A DNA stretch of 64,000 bases. Origin: Aerococcaceae bacterium NML190073. Lineage in GTDB: Bacteria > Bacillota > Bacilli > Lactobacillales > Aerococcaceae. The position numbers and the translations under genes are program-made. The stretch is from assembly GCA_026131555.1 (NCBI GenBank), contig JAMXJH010000009.1:1-64000 (forward strand), read 5' to 3'. Position 1 is the stretch's first letter. Each line of letters starts with the position of its first letter. The notes beneath the pieces were generated by a model, which saw nothing but the letters and a program-made list of their open reading frames with translations, was not told where the DNA came from and did no database searches. This document shows positions 1-8,351 of the stretch, piece after piece.

Positions 1-3
1 TAT

Positions 4-32
4 ATACTACCATAGCTCCCCCTGATTGTCAA
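4..32 (-). promoter_or_regulatory. Strong sigma-A promoter reading out of the left edge (probable rrn P2)
   Basis: On the minus strand a perfect -35 TTGACA (27-32) is followed after 17 bases by TAGTAT (4-9). It is the second of two similar tandem promoters pointing left, so its gene lies outside the window. Tandem near-consensus promoters of this kind usually drive rRNA or tRNA operons, but the gene itself is not visible. Confidence 0.6.
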
Positions 33-86
33 GCGGTTCTCTTAACTTTTTTCGCTCCTCTTTGGGGCGCTCGTGTTAGCTTCCCT

Positions 87-116
87 ATACTAGCACCTTC
101 TCACCCCCACTGTCAA
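87..116 (-). promoter_or_regulatory. Strong sigma-A promoter with upstream A/T tract (probable rrn P1)
   Basis: On the minus strand TTGACA (111-116) and an extended -10, TGC-TAGTAT (-10 at 87-92), are separated by 18 bases. Upstream of the -35 (117-160) lies an A-rich stretch on this strand resembling an UP element. Together with the promoter at 4-32 it looks like a stable-RNA P1/P2 pair. Confidence 0.6.
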
Positions 117-186
117 CTCTTTTTGGTGCTTTTTTTATTTCTTTTCAATTTATTCTTTATGTTATGTGGATTTTCGTTTAGTTATT

Positions 187-195
187 TGTTATAAT
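187..195 (+). promoter_or_regulatory. Extended -10 promoter
   Basis: TGT-TATAAT at 187-195 is an extended -10 with no clear -35, about 35 bases upstream of the start at 231. It is divergent from the two leftward promoters. Confidence 0.5.
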
Positions 196-230
196 CCCAT
201 TGAAATCATTATAAACCGGAGGTTAGTCGA

Positions 231-1103
231 ATGGCATTCTTTAATCAAGCAAACTGTTTATGGTTAACACCTCAAAGTGAGGACCCTGATACGATTCATC
301 AATTGTTAGAGGTGGCGAGTCCAATCCAAGACAAACTCGTCCCTATGTTAGATCCTGTTTATATTATGAATGTGGTGGCACATTCACCTGTCTTCCGTTC
401 GCTCATCCTGACGCATACTGGGAAGGTCTTGGTATCGACAAGGTCTGTGGCGTGGGTAGCTGAAGCTATTTTTGAACGACAGGGATTTCGCTATGATACT
501 TGGAACGAGTTTTGGCAGAATGCATTGGCATTACCGCGCAAGACGTTTCCTTATGTGAACGGACGCACTGTGTACGTGAAAGTCACACGAGGGACGAAGG
601 AGACGGATTGGTTGAATGTGTCGCAATGTGTGTCGATGGATATGTGGACGACTTTATACAATGGCGAAGCAACAACTCCTTGTGTGACGTTCTATTTCCG
701 GCTGAAGCAGTGTGAGCAAACGTGCTTGGGAGTGCGATTATCGGAGCAATGCGCTGCTGTGGCTCGACAGTTGGGGTTAGCCATTCAATTGCGGGAGGCT
801 TGGCATCGTTATTATGAGTCTTTAATGGCAAGACGGTTGCCGGCGTGGGTAGTGGAAGCCCGCGATGATTGGCAGGAACGGTTTGCCTTGTTGGTGGCGG
901 GAGCCAAGCAGGAACTTACCATTGACCCGGAGTGGTTGGAAGTGTTTCACGTGTACAATACTATTTGGGCGTATGTGGAGCGAGGGAAGGCTTCTTCATT
1001 TGTTGTGGCTTCTGAGTTGTTGGCTCACAAATCTCTTGATCGCCTTTCTTTAAACGAGAGGCGGAACAAGAGGCGTAAAAATGGAGAGGAGGATACCGAG
1101 TAA
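231..1103 (+). CDS. Unrecognised protein, faintly ComK-like (290 aa)
   Basis: A cytoplasmic protein without signal peptide or membrane helix; the ATG at 231 follows GGAGGT (218-223). I do not recognise it with certainty. Residues about 100-140 hold a pattern (K-x-x-P, then V-Y-V, T-R-G-T and a W) that loosely recalls the core of the competence regulator ComK, where a K/P segment precedes an F-P-T-x-S and a conserved W. The protein is longer than ComK (about 190 aa) because of a C-terminal arm of about 90 residues that ends in a very basic R/K-rich patch (near residue 275) and an acidic tail. It stands alone, is divergent from probable rRNA promoters and ends in a strong terminator. If it is a ComK relative it would be a DNA-binding activator of transformation genes; this is weak inference. 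Confidence 0.7.
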   Translation: MAFFNQANCLWLTPQSEDPDTIHQLLEVASPIQDKLVPMLDPVYIMNVVAHSPVFRSLILTHTGKVLVSTRSVAWVAEAIFERQGFRYDTWNEFWQNALALPRKTFPYVNGRTVYVKVTRGTKETDWLNVSQCVSMDMWTTLYNGEATTPCVTFYFRLKQCEQTCLGVRLSEQCAAVARQLGLAIQLREAWHRYYESLMARRLPAWVVEARDDWQERFALLVAGAKQELTIDPEWLEVFHVYNTIWAYVERGKASSFVVASELLAHKSLDRLSLNERRNKRRKNGEEDTE

Positions 1104-1161
1104 ACCCACCTCTGAGACACACACCAAAGTAAGTCTGCAACTAGCTCCTTCTATACGGAGA

Positions 1162-1193
1162 AGCCCCCACTCACTATCCAGTGAGTGGGGGCT
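1162..1193 (+). terminator. Strong stem-loop terminator
   Basis: A 14-bp perfect stem (AGCCCCCACTCACT with its complement) and a 4-base loop lie 59 bases after the stop at 1103. The following sequence is only moderately T-rich. Confidence 0.75.
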
Positions 1194-1470
1194 TGTGTTT
1201 ATTGCGTTAGTGTCGCGATGTCTGATGAGATACTCGCTGCTTTCTCATCAACATGTGAATATTATTTCTACAGGCACTGGCTTCTATAATGATACTTACA
1301 ATGCCATGTTGTATATACCAAACTACGGGTATCCTCTTTCATGAGACGCCTCCTTCGTGATGTTTAGTGGTCGGGAAACCTACTTTAGTTTATCACTCTG
1401 AGAGGCTTTTTTATACAACGCTAAAGCTCTTTTGAACCACCAGCACAGCTGAGGTTTTTTGCAGGGAGCA
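1194..1470. other. Intergenic stretch with no gene seen
   Basis: No convincing coding region is visible. A weak imperfect hairpin lies at about 1435-1460, next to the 3' end of lplA; it lacks a T-run on the lplA strand. Confidence 0.5.
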
Positions 1471-2484
1471 TCATTGCTGCCCGATTAACATATCTAACAC
1501 ATCATTCAGTGTTGCTTTGCCAAAATAATGACGGATATCCACCGGCTGTAGCGCTTCTTCCAATGCTTTCCTTGTATATCGCACGCCAATTAGGAGACGT
1601 TCAACTTCAGCTATTTCTCCTATTCCAAAAAAATCACCGTATATTTTGACATCTGTAATGTAGCCTTTTGCTACATTGAAACGGATATCGACTAAACCAA
1701 ACGGAAACTTATGACTCTTACTAATTTCGAAAGCCGGCGATTTGCCGTAATTCCATTCCCAATTTCCGAAGCGTTCCGCACGAATCGCTTCCACTTTCGC
1801 CCAATCCGCCTCGGTCAAATGTAATTCCTTCACATCTTCACGCTTGTCCACATCAAAAATCGCCAACAATAACATATCTCGAAACTCTTCAGTCGTCATG
1901 TTCTGGTATTCGCGTGCCACGTATGGACGAATATTCGTGACGCGACTTCGAATAGATTTGATACCTTTCGATTCAATCTTTTCTTTGCGCGGTTTCAAAG
2001 CATTCGCAACTTCATTCAAGTTTGCGTCAAACAATATCGTGCCGTGCGCTGTCATTCTACCGTTTTTGGCATACATGGCATTGCCAGAAAATTTCTTGCC
2101 GTCAATTAACAAATCATTGCGCCCTTGAAGCTGTGCACCAGTTGCGCCCATTTTGTGCAAGGAATCAATGACCGGCTTCGTAAAACTGACAAAATCGTGG
2201 AACGAACCGTCATCATCTTTGATAAAGCAAAAAGAAAAGTTACCTCTATCTTGATAAACCGCTCCACCTCCCGACATTCGTCGTACGACTTGAATGTCTT
2301 TGGATTCTACATACGCTTGATTTACTTCTTCAATCGTATTCTGATTGCGGCCAACAATCACGCAAGGATCATTGATATAAAATAACAAGATCGGCTCGTC
2401 TACTAAACGATTCTCCACTAAATAGGTCTCCAACGCAATATTGCGACTCGCATCATAACAATTTCCATTATCTACAAAATACAT
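1471..2484 (-). CDS. lplA: Lipoate-protein ligase A
   Basis: Activates lipoate with ATP and transfers it to lipoyl domains of 2-oxoacid dehydrogenase E2 subunits and GcvH in the cytoplasm. The family signature R-R-M-S-G-G-G-A-V-Y is at residues 68-77 and the K-F-S-G-N-A motif with the predicted catalytic lysine at 131-136; a C-terminal accessory domain follows to residue 337, a full-length bacterial single-chain ligase. The usual H after A-V-Y is Q here. The ATG at 2484 follows a GGGGGAA site. The MBL-fold gene lies immediately upstream (10-base gap), an arrangement also known from Bacillus subtilis yhfI-lplJ, so the two are probably cotranscribed. Confidence 0.93.
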   Translation of the reverse strand: MYFVDNGNCYDASRNIALETYLVENRLVDEPILLFYINDPCVIVGRNQNTIEEVNQAYVESKDIQVVRRMSGGGAVYQDRGNFSFCFIKDDDGSFHDFVSFTKPVIDSLHKMGATGAQLQGRNDLLIDGKKFSGNAMYAKNGRMTAHGTILFDANLNEVANALKPRKEKIESKGIKSIRSRVTNIRPYVAREYQNMTTEEFRDMLLLAIFDVDKREDVKELHLTEADWAKVEAIRAERFGNWEWNYGKSPAFEISKSHKFPFGLVDIRFNVAKGYITDVKIYGDFFGIGEIAEVERLLIGVRYTRKALEEALQPVDIRHYFGKATLNDVLDMLIGQQ

Positions 2485-2494
2485 TCCGTTCCCC

Positions 2495-3244
2495 CTACTG
2501 TCTCACTGCGTACACTGCACCGGGTTCCGCCTTAACAAGCGAAATCTTCGTGTCTAAACTTTCCCTAATTTGCGCCAAAATCCGTCCCGCATCTGCTTGT
2601 GGTGCAATATGCGACGCAATGACTCGCTTCACTTGTGCTTCGTTTGCCAGTTGCGCCACTTCCTGTGCAATCAGATGAATACCATTTCTCCCTACTTCAT
2701 TCGGGAAAGCGCAGTCCGCTAATAAGACATCTGCATTTTGCGAGAAAGGAACTAACGCGTTGCACCAGCCGCTATCTGCTGTAAACACTAGCACCTCGCC
2801 GGTTGCAACTTCTTCAATACGCACGGCGTAACATTCGATGGGATGTACCGTCAAACAGAAACTTAAGCGAAATGCTCCCAAATCCAATACCTCATCCGGT
2901 TGATAAGCTTGCGGTTCACTCGTTTCGCCAATCATCAATAGTTTGCGCACTTTTGCATTGGGATGCAAATATATCGGCACCGGCGCATGCTTGGCAAGCG
3001 GTTGGCGCAACATCAATAAATGTTGGTAAATCCCTAGGTCTGCCGTATGATCCGCATGGTCGTGCGTAATGACAATCGCATTCAAGTCGCTGACATCCAT
3101 CTGCTGTTCCAATGCCAATGCCGATCCACTCCCGGCATCTAACAAAAAAGTATACGCTCCGTCTTGCGAGGTCACTAAGTATGAAGTTGTGCCGTTTTTG
3201 CCGGAAGGGTAACCTCCCGCGCTGCCTAGACAAGTTAGTTTCAT
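2495..3244 (-). CDS. MBL-fold metal-dependent hydrolase (YhfI-like)
   Basis: A metallo-beta-lactamase-fold hydrolase of the RNase Z/phosphodiesterase-like group. The metal-binding H-D-H-A-D-H motif is at residues 61-66, after L-L-D-A-G (35-39), and later D and H residues complete a two-zinc site (A-D-S-G and A-S-H-I-A near the C-terminus). At 249 residues it is the size of B. subtilis YhfI, which also neighbours a lipoate ligase. The substrate is unknown; it lacks the long exosite arm expected of a tRNA-processing RNase Z. It sits between the M42 peptidase and lplA with gaps of 15 and 10 bases, which suggests one operon. Confidence 0.88.
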   Translation of the reverse strand: MKLTCLGSAGGYPSGKNGTTSYLVTSQDGAYTFLLDAGSGSALALEQQMDVSDLNAIVITHDHADHTADLGIYQHLLMLRQPLAKHAPVPIYLHPNAKVRKLLMIGETSEPQAYQPDEVLDLGAFRLSFCLTVHPIECYAVRIEEVATGEVLVFTADSGWCNALVPFSQNADVLLADCAFPNEVGRNGIHLIAQEVAQLANEAQVKRVIASHIAPQADAGRILAQIRESLDTKISLVKAEPGAVYAVRQ

Positions 3245-3259
3245 AATTGTTCCGCCCTT

Positions 3260-4342
3260 CTATGCGTTTGCGTAAATTTGCGCGACAGTTTCCTTGTTCA
3301 AGCGTTTCAGAATCGCCGTTACTAATTGCACCGTATGTTTGAAGTCATCCTCATGAATAATCGAGGTATGTGAGTGTAAATAGCGTACCGGAATAGTAAT
3401 CGCAATCGACGGTATTCCGTTCAAACTTTGATGTTGCGCACCGGCATCCGTTCCGCCACCTTTAATCACTGTATATTGGAAAGGAATTCCTTCTTCCTCG
3501 GCAATATCGACAACAAAGTCGCGGAAACCTTTTTGCGGAATCATCGACGCATCATAGATCAAAATTTGCGGTCCTTTGCCGAGTTCACTATCCGCTTCTT
3601 GCGGCGTCATTCCCGGTGTATCGCCGGCGGTTCCCGTATCCAAAGCAATGGAAATATCCGGACAAATCATGTGCGTTGCTACTTTTGCCCCACGCAAACC
3701 GACCTCTTCTTGAACGTTCGCACCCGTGAACAAGACGGTTTCATGTCCGTGTTCATGCGCATACTTCAGCACTTCAAGCGCAACCGCAACGCCGATACGA
3801 TTATCCCAAGCCTTCCCTAACAAAAACGGTGTCCCGTTCATGCGCTGATATTCAATATAAGGCGTTATCATATCCCCGGGGCGAATGCCCCACTCCAGCA
3901 CCTGCTCCTTAGAACTCGCACCTAAATCAATGAAAACATCCGCTAAGTCAATCGGCGCTTTGCGCGCTTCCGGCGTTAACACATGGGGCGGTTTAGACCC
4001 TGTTACCCCACGGAACACTTTGCCTTCACGTGTCGTAATATCGACTTGTTGAGCCAAAACCACTTGACTCCACCAGCCACCAATCGGCACGAACTTGATG
4101 AACCCTTTATCTGTGATTTGGCTGACCATGAAGCCGACCTCATCCAAATGCGCTGCCATCATGACACGCGGACCGTCCGCATGACCCGTATGCTGTGCAA
4201 AAATACCGCCCAAACCATCTTGAACGAAATTTTCCGCATACGGTGTAGCTAGCTCTTTGAACAAGTGCCGCACTTGCGCTTCATGACCACCGATTCCCTT
4301 GACTTCACTTAATTGTTTCAATAATTGTTCATTCGTTTCCAT
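3260..4342 (-). CDS. pepA: M42 family glutamyl/leucyl aminopeptidase
   Basis: A cytosolic dinuclear metallo-aminopeptidase (PepA/FrvX/YsdC family) that trims N-terminal residues from peptides. The ligands and catalytic residues of family M42 are in order: H65 and D67 (A-H-L-D), bridging D180 (W-D-N-R), catalytic E212 and metal E213 (Q-E-E-V-G), D235 (A-L-D-T) and H323 (Y-L-H-S-H). The length of 360 is usual. The start overlaps the end of the upstream secreted-protein gene by 14 bases, so translation is probably coupled. The symbol follows the lactococcal glutamyl aminopeptidase; substrate specificity cannot be read from the sequence. Confidence 0.92.
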   Translation of the reverse strand: METNEQLLKQLSEVKGIGGHEAQVRHLFKELATPYAENFVQDGLGGIFAQHTGHADGPRVMMAAHLDEVGFMVSQITDKGFIKFVPIGGWWSQVVLAQQVDITTREGKVFRGVTGSKPPHVLTPEARKAPIDLADVFIDLGASSKEQVLEWGIRPGDMITPYIEYQRMNGTPFLLGKAWDNRIGVAVALEVLKYAHEHGHETVLFTGANVQEEVGLRGAKVATHMICPDISIALDTGTAGDTPGMTPQEADSELGKGPQILIYDASMIPQKGFRDFVVDIAEEEGIPFQYTVIKGGGTDAGAQHQSLNGIPSIAITIPVRYLHSHTSIIHEDDFKHTVQLVTAILKRLNKETVAQIYANA

Positions 4343-5480
4343 TCAGTTGCTCCTTTTGTTCTAAATATTGCGCCAGCACATAGCTGAATTCCGCTTGTGT
4401 CATCCGTTTCATATCGAAAAGATTCGGCACCTGCTTTGTCGTTGGCCGAACGCTGTACTCCACTTTGAAATCATATGATTTCAGCGTTGTCGCTCCCTCG
4501 CCCAATAAATTCCAATTGACGTTTTCTGTCACACCTTCTAAAGTTGCTCGATATGCTTGCGTTGCTTCATTATAGAAAAGTTGAATTTTTTTGAGTTTGT
4601 TGGCGATATCCGTTCCATCCAGTTGCATTGTTCGATTGAAATCAGCCGTTCCTAACAAAGCTTCCTTCAACTGCGTCAATTGAGATGGCGATTGTTCCAA
4701 TTCTGCGTGGACGCGCACTTTGAACTGGCTATTCGCATTCGCTTTTGCTACTTGCAATTTAGGCGCCGATTGAATTTGCCACCGTCGCGAGTCGTCCTTC
4801 CCACGCAAAAATGTTAAATCCAACTGATAATCCAACGCTAAAAACGGTTGATTCTCGAACAAATATTCAGGGATCGCCAATTTTTCCAATGAGAGGAAGT
4901 GCATCTCTTCAACTTGATGCAATTGTTGTGCGGGAATTTCGTTAAATTTCGCCTTACTCGGCAATAAATGCAATAGCGACAACCATTGCTCCTGTTTCAC
5001 ACCGGACGTAACGTGCGAAGAATCCAATGCCACATAATAATCTTCGTAGGCGTTCATTTCATCGTGCATACTCGCCGGAAACTGCGGTTGCTTAAAGAAT
5101 GCCATCGATTGCAAAAAAGCAAACTGCCTAGCATAAACTAGACTGAAATGATTGTAGCTTATCAACTCTAACCGATAGTGGCTGGGAGCGGCATTCCGAT
5201 AATAGAAATCAAAAACAAGCTGAGCATCTCCTGTTCGTTGGTCACCCACAATGGTTACTTGCGCCATTTTTTGCTGATTGCGAATATTCGATAACACATA
5301 CTGAACCTCATACTGTTCCATCGACTCCAACTGTTGCAGTTGCGTCATCAAATGCTCTTGTTCCGTTTGCTCAGACGCTTGTTCAACTCTTGATTCCACT
5401 TGCGATTGCGCGCACACTAAGGGGGTATGCCATTGTCCAACTAGCGCCAGGCACATCACTACTATACACCACCGTTTCAT
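4329..5480 (-). CDS. Secreted protein of unknown function (383 aa)
   Basis: An N-terminal signal peptide (M-K-R-W-C, hydrophobic core to about residue 22, likely cleavage after V-C-A-Q or nearby) is followed by a Q/E-rich linker (25-50) and a mostly hydrophilic beta-rich domain. There is no lipobox with the proper spacing, no LPXTG and no C-terminal membrane anchor. I do not recognise a family. The ATG follows GGAGGTGG. It is the first gene of the operon ending in lplA and overlaps the aminopeptidase start. A probable extended -10 (TG-G-TATGAT, 5504-5509 on the minus strand) lies upstream. Confidence 0.8.
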   Translation of the reverse strand: MKRWCIVVMCLALVGQWHTPLVCAQSQVESRVEQASEQTEQEHLMTQLQQLESMEQYEVQYVLSNIRNQQKMAQVTIVGDQRTGDAQLVFDFYYRNAAPSHYRLELISYNHFSLVYARQFAFLQSMAFFKQPQFPASMHDEMNAYEDYYVALDSSHVTSGVKQEQWLSLLHLLPSKAKFNEIPAQQLHQVEEMHFLSLEKLAIPEYLFENQPFLALDYQLDLTFLRGKDDSRRWQIQSAPKLQVAKANANSQFKVRVHAELEQSPSQLTQLKEALLGTADFNRTMQLDGTDIANKLKKIQLFYNEATQAYRATLEGVTENVNWNLLGEGATTLKSYDFKVEYSVRPTTKQVPNLFDMKRMTQAEFSYVLAQYLEQKEQLNGNE

Positions 5481-5610
5481 AAGCCACCTCCATTCTTCCC
5501 TCTATCATACCAAAAAAATAAAGCAACTACATTAAAAAAATCTTTTACCCACAACTTTTACGCTATCTATTTGAGAGGCTTCATCCGCCACAGCTCCCAC
5601 TTTCTTTAAC

Positions 5611-5640
5611 AAAAAAAGCCGAGGAATTGTCCCTCAGCTT
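5611..5640 (-). terminator. Terminator of the FMN-binding protein gene
   Basis: On the minus strand, a 9-bp stem (AAGCTGAGG with CCTCGGCTT) with a 7-base loop is followed by seven T, 15 bases after the stop at 5655. Confidence 0.85.
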
Positions 5641-5654
5641 TTGTATGTTTGGAA

Positions 5655-6479
5655 TTACTCTGCCATCAATTCAGCTTTGATTGTTTCGGTGTTGCCTAAA
5701 CGCGCTGCGTTAATCAATTCTGTTGCATATGCTTTAAATGCATCCGCTGTGTTTGTTGCACCGGAAACTACATCTACGTCTGCTGATTGTTTCTTCACTA
5801 AATCTTCGTTAAGAGCTTTCACCGCATCCGCGAATGAAACTTTAGATTTTTCCGCCATCATCTTGTTGTAGTCGGCATCTTCTGTTTTGAGTTTGCCTTC
5901 TGCGTTCTTCATGTCATAGTTCGATTCAGTAATTTTACCGTCTTTAACTACTAATTTGAAGACGTGCATCCAACCGCGTTCATCTGCTGGTGTTTCTAAC
6001 ATGTATTCACCGTCTTGCAATGGCAATTCGTCAATATTAATTTCTTCCGTCTTGCCTTCTGCCGCTGCTTTCAGCAAAGCAGTCGCCGACAATTTGAATT
6101 TCTTAGATGTGCTAGTAGCGCCTGTCACAACATCAACTTCTGCTGATTGAGCTTTCACTAAAGCTTCATCCAATTTCATCATTGCTTCTTTGCCGGAAAC
6201 GCCTGATGCAGCTTTCATTTTTTCGTTATATTGTGCATCGTCAGACTTTTTGTCGCCTTTGTCATTCACATAATCCATTGATGATGACTCAATTTTGCCA
6301 TCCTTAACAACGATTGTGTGTTTCAATGACCAACCGTATTTATCAACATTTGAAACAGCTGTATATTCACCGTCTTGTAACTTCATATCCTCTGCTGATA
6401 CAGAACCTACAAAGCTTCCTAACGCTAATACTGAAGCAAACGTAATCGTGCCTTTTAATAATGCTTTTCTTAAATTCAT
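5655..6479 (-). CDS. Secreted protein with two FMN-binding domains (PplA-like)
   Basis: The ATG at 6479 follows AAGGAGG (6488-6494); an in-frame start 30 bases upstream lacks such a site. Residues 1-29 form a signal peptide ending V-S-A. Two tandem domains repeat with a period of 120 residues: both begin L-Q-D-G-E-Y (about 34 and 154) and end with the flavinylation motif D-V-V-T-G-A-T (116-122) and D-V-V-S-G-A-T (236-242). T122 and T242 are the predicted residues for covalent FMN attachment by an ApbE-type flavin transferase. The domain plan equals that of Listeria PplA, the extracellular flavoprotein of the EET pathway. Unlike PplA there is no lipobox; the mature chain has no cysteine and no wall anchor, so how it stays at the cell surface is unclear. 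No ApbE is in the window. Confidence 0.9.
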   Translation of the reverse strand: MNLRKALLKGTITFASVLALGSFVGSVSAEDMKLQDGEYTAVSNVDKYGWSLKHTIVVKDGKIESSSMDYVNDKGDKKSDDAQYNEKMKAASGVSGKEAMMKLDEALVKAQSAEVDVVTGATSTSKKFKLSATALLKAAAEGKTEEINIDELPLQDGEYMLETPADERGWMHVFKLVVKDGKITESNYDMKNAEGKLKTEDADYNKMMAEKSKVSFADAVKALNEDLVKKQSADVDVVSGATNTADAFKAYATELINAARLGNTETIKAELMAE

Positions 6480-6540
6480 CGAAAAGTCCTCCTTTGTGTT
6501 TGTTGACATGTGATATTTCTATCAAATAGTCGATGTCATC

Positions 6541-6569
6541 ACTATACACTTTTTTTGTAGCAATGTCTA
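6541..6569 (-). promoter_or_regulatory. Promoter of the FMN-binding protein gene
   Basis: On the minus strand TAGACA (6564-6569), 17 bases and TATAGT (6541-6546) lie 62 bases before the ATG at 6479. Confidence 0.55.
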
Positions 6570-6638
6570 GTCTGCATATCTAACAGTACACTTCCATTCC
6601 TAACAAATCGCAAGAAGTTTCACGATAGTGATTACTCG

Positions 6639-8174
6639 TTATTGTTGACCGCTTTCCTTAATCTTCTGCTCCATCTCTTCTTCCAATGCTTTCATTTCCG
6701 CAAAAAGTTTCGCTGCTCGCTCTAGAGCGTCCGCTGTCACTTCTTCGCTTACTGCTTTGGCTTCTTCTTCTGATAATCCAGCGTATTTAGCATCCAAAGC
6801 TGCTTGCGCGGCAATCGCTTCTTTTTCCAAAGCAATCCATTTCTCCTGAATGGTCTTACCGAATAAATCCGGATATTGTGTGACCATTTCATCGATGTGT
6901 TGAGCAACCCAATACCATGAATTTGGATCATACTCATGTGTTTGCGGGTGGAACGATTCGTGGGTTTCGGTAATATTCCCGTAGAATGGGATATACGGTG
7001 CATTGCGGGTACGACCTAAACCGAGCCACATGACACCCCCGAAGGATGCCGGTAAATCCGATTTAATTTGGTACACATGGGCATCAATGACATTCTCGTT
7101 ACCTAAAGCATATTTATAACGCTGTTCTTCTTCAGGCGTTAATTCTTTATCTTTGTCATCGTCGCCATTACGCACCTTGCCGATTTCATCATCCGGACTG
7201 AATTCCGGTAAGTGCTCAAAGCGATTCCGTTGGATAGCTAGCGCATCTTCTACCGTGTACTTACGCGTAGCATCTGTCGGTTCTCGTAATAAATCATATA
7301 CTTCATCTTCGTATTGAACCGGTGAATCCGGATCCAACAATTTGATTCCCGCATACACACGTGAACGGTTACCTTCTGCGTACTCTTCCGGTCCGTAAGA
7401 TTTAGCAATATGGAATTGCCCATCTCTTTCGACATAGCTATTCGCTTTGCGCGCTACTTCCTCAACATCGGATGAAGCAATCACATTCTCAGTATCGGAG
7501 AAGTCAACGTGTCCTAAGAAATAAGTATTAGGGAATACCGCAAATTTGTCATCAGGAAATTTAATCGCCACATACTGGTGTCCGGAAAGAATCTCCATAT
7601 ACCAGATTTCGTCTTTGTCCGCAACGACAACAATGTTACCTTCCGCCGAACCTTTCTCACTCACTACTTTCCCAATGAGTTCAATTCCTTCACGCGCTGT
7701 CTTCACTCTCGGCAATACCAAATCAATCAGAATTGCTTCTGCCAATCCATCTTCGACTAGCGGGTCGACTTCCAATACTTTCTCATTCGGAACGGCTGTC
7801 ACGGTTCCGGTCATCGATACGCCATACTCATTGAAACCATGCGCTCCATAAATCCCTTCTCCTGTTCCTCGCGTCGCATCCGGTACGGATAGATATTTAT
7901 ATTCTTGAGGTTCATGAGCGTACTTGAAGCCCGTGTATTCATCTTCTAGCATATCCCCTTCTTTATAGGTTTTTGCTTCATTGATGATAAAGTTCTTATT
8001 GTGTTTCCCGCTGTTCGGCGGGAATGGATAGTCCTCTGTTCGTCCATATAGCGCCGAACCATCTGCTGTTAAGTCTTTCCCGATAATAAACGCTGAGCAC
8101 GCATTAACAAATTGAGCCGGCAATGCAAAAAAGCACACAATTACGATGATGAATAATCGTTTCCAAGTTTTCAT
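6639..8174 (-). CDS. Secreted C69 family dipeptidase
   Basis: An Ntn-hydrolase of peptidase family C69 (PepD-like), releasing dipeptides or amino acids from short peptides. Residues 1-25 form a signal peptide; cleavage after V-N-A would expose C26 of the C-S-A-F-I-I-G motif as the N-terminal nucleophile, so export and activation are linked. Family landmarks follow: G-R-T-E-D-Y (44-49), G-V-S-M-T-G-T around 118-124, and G-N-I-V-V-V-A-D with W-Y-M-E. The C-terminal 60 residues are an alanine/glutamate-rich coiled-coil-like tail. The length (511 aa) is usual for secreted C69 proteins. It sits between the FMN-binding protein and the prenyl synthase, with its own cre-containing promoter and upstream terminator. 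Confidence 0.9.
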   Translation of the reverse strand: MKTWKRLFIIVIVCFFALPAQFVNACSAFIIGKDLTADGSALYGRTEDYPFPPNSGKHNKNFIINEAKTYKEGDMLEDEYTGFKYAHEPQEYKYLSVPDATRGTGEGIYGAHGFNEYGVSMTGTVTAVPNEKVLEVDPLVEDGLAEAILIDLVLPRVKTAREGIELIGKVVSEKGSAEGNIVVVADKDEIWYMEILSGHQYVAIKFPDDKFAVFPNTYFLGHVDFSDTENVIASSDVEEVARKANSYVERDGQFHIAKSYGPEEYAEGNRSRVYAGIKLLDPDSPVQYEDEVYDLLREPTDATRKYTVEDALAIQRNRFEHLPEFSPDDEIGKVRNGDDDKDKELTPEEEQRYKYALGNENVIDAHVYQIKSDLPASFGGVMWLGLGRTRNAPYIPFYGNITETHESFHPQTHEYDPNSWYWVAQHIDEMVTQYPDLFGKTIQEKWIALEKEAIAAQAALDAKYAGLSEEEAKAVSEEVTADALERAAKLFAEMKALEEEMEQKIKESGQQ

Positions 8175-8240
8175 CCTATTTATTCCCCTTTCTTAGTTGA
8201 CCTGTGCTTGACCCTATGAAACTTCTTGCTTGCATCTCCT

Positions 8241-8279
8241 ATTATAAACTTCCCTACCTCTTTTTTGCAAACGCTTGCA
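8241..8279 (-). promoter_or_regulatory. Promoter with overlapping cre (CcpA) site
   Basis: The minus strand carries TTGCAA (8265-8270), 18 bases and TATAAT (8241-8246). TGCAAGCGTTTGCA (8266-8279) fits the cre consensus TGNAANCGNTNNCA exactly and overlaps the -35, which predicts repression of the dipeptidase gene by CcpA when preferred sugars are present. Confidence 0.7.
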
Positions 8280-8283
8280 CTCG

Positions 8284-8317
8284 AAAAAGAGCACACATCC
8301 TATATAATGTATGCTCT
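8284..8317 (-). terminator. Terminator of the polyprenyl synthase gene
   Basis: On the minus strand an 11-bp stem (AGAGCATACAT with ATGTGTGCTCT) is followed by TTTTT, 34 bases after the stop at 8352. Confidence 0.8.
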
Positions 8318-8351
8318 CTGAATATTTACTTCATCTATTATGAAATTTGCA

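Noticed and set aside
1081-1344. 87-codon plus-strand frame across the end of the first gene and its terminator
   Set aside because: It runs through the strong hairpin and overlaps the first gene's end; not coding.
1435-1460. Hairpin after lplA as its terminator
   Set aside because: The stem is imperfect and no T-run follows on the minus strand.
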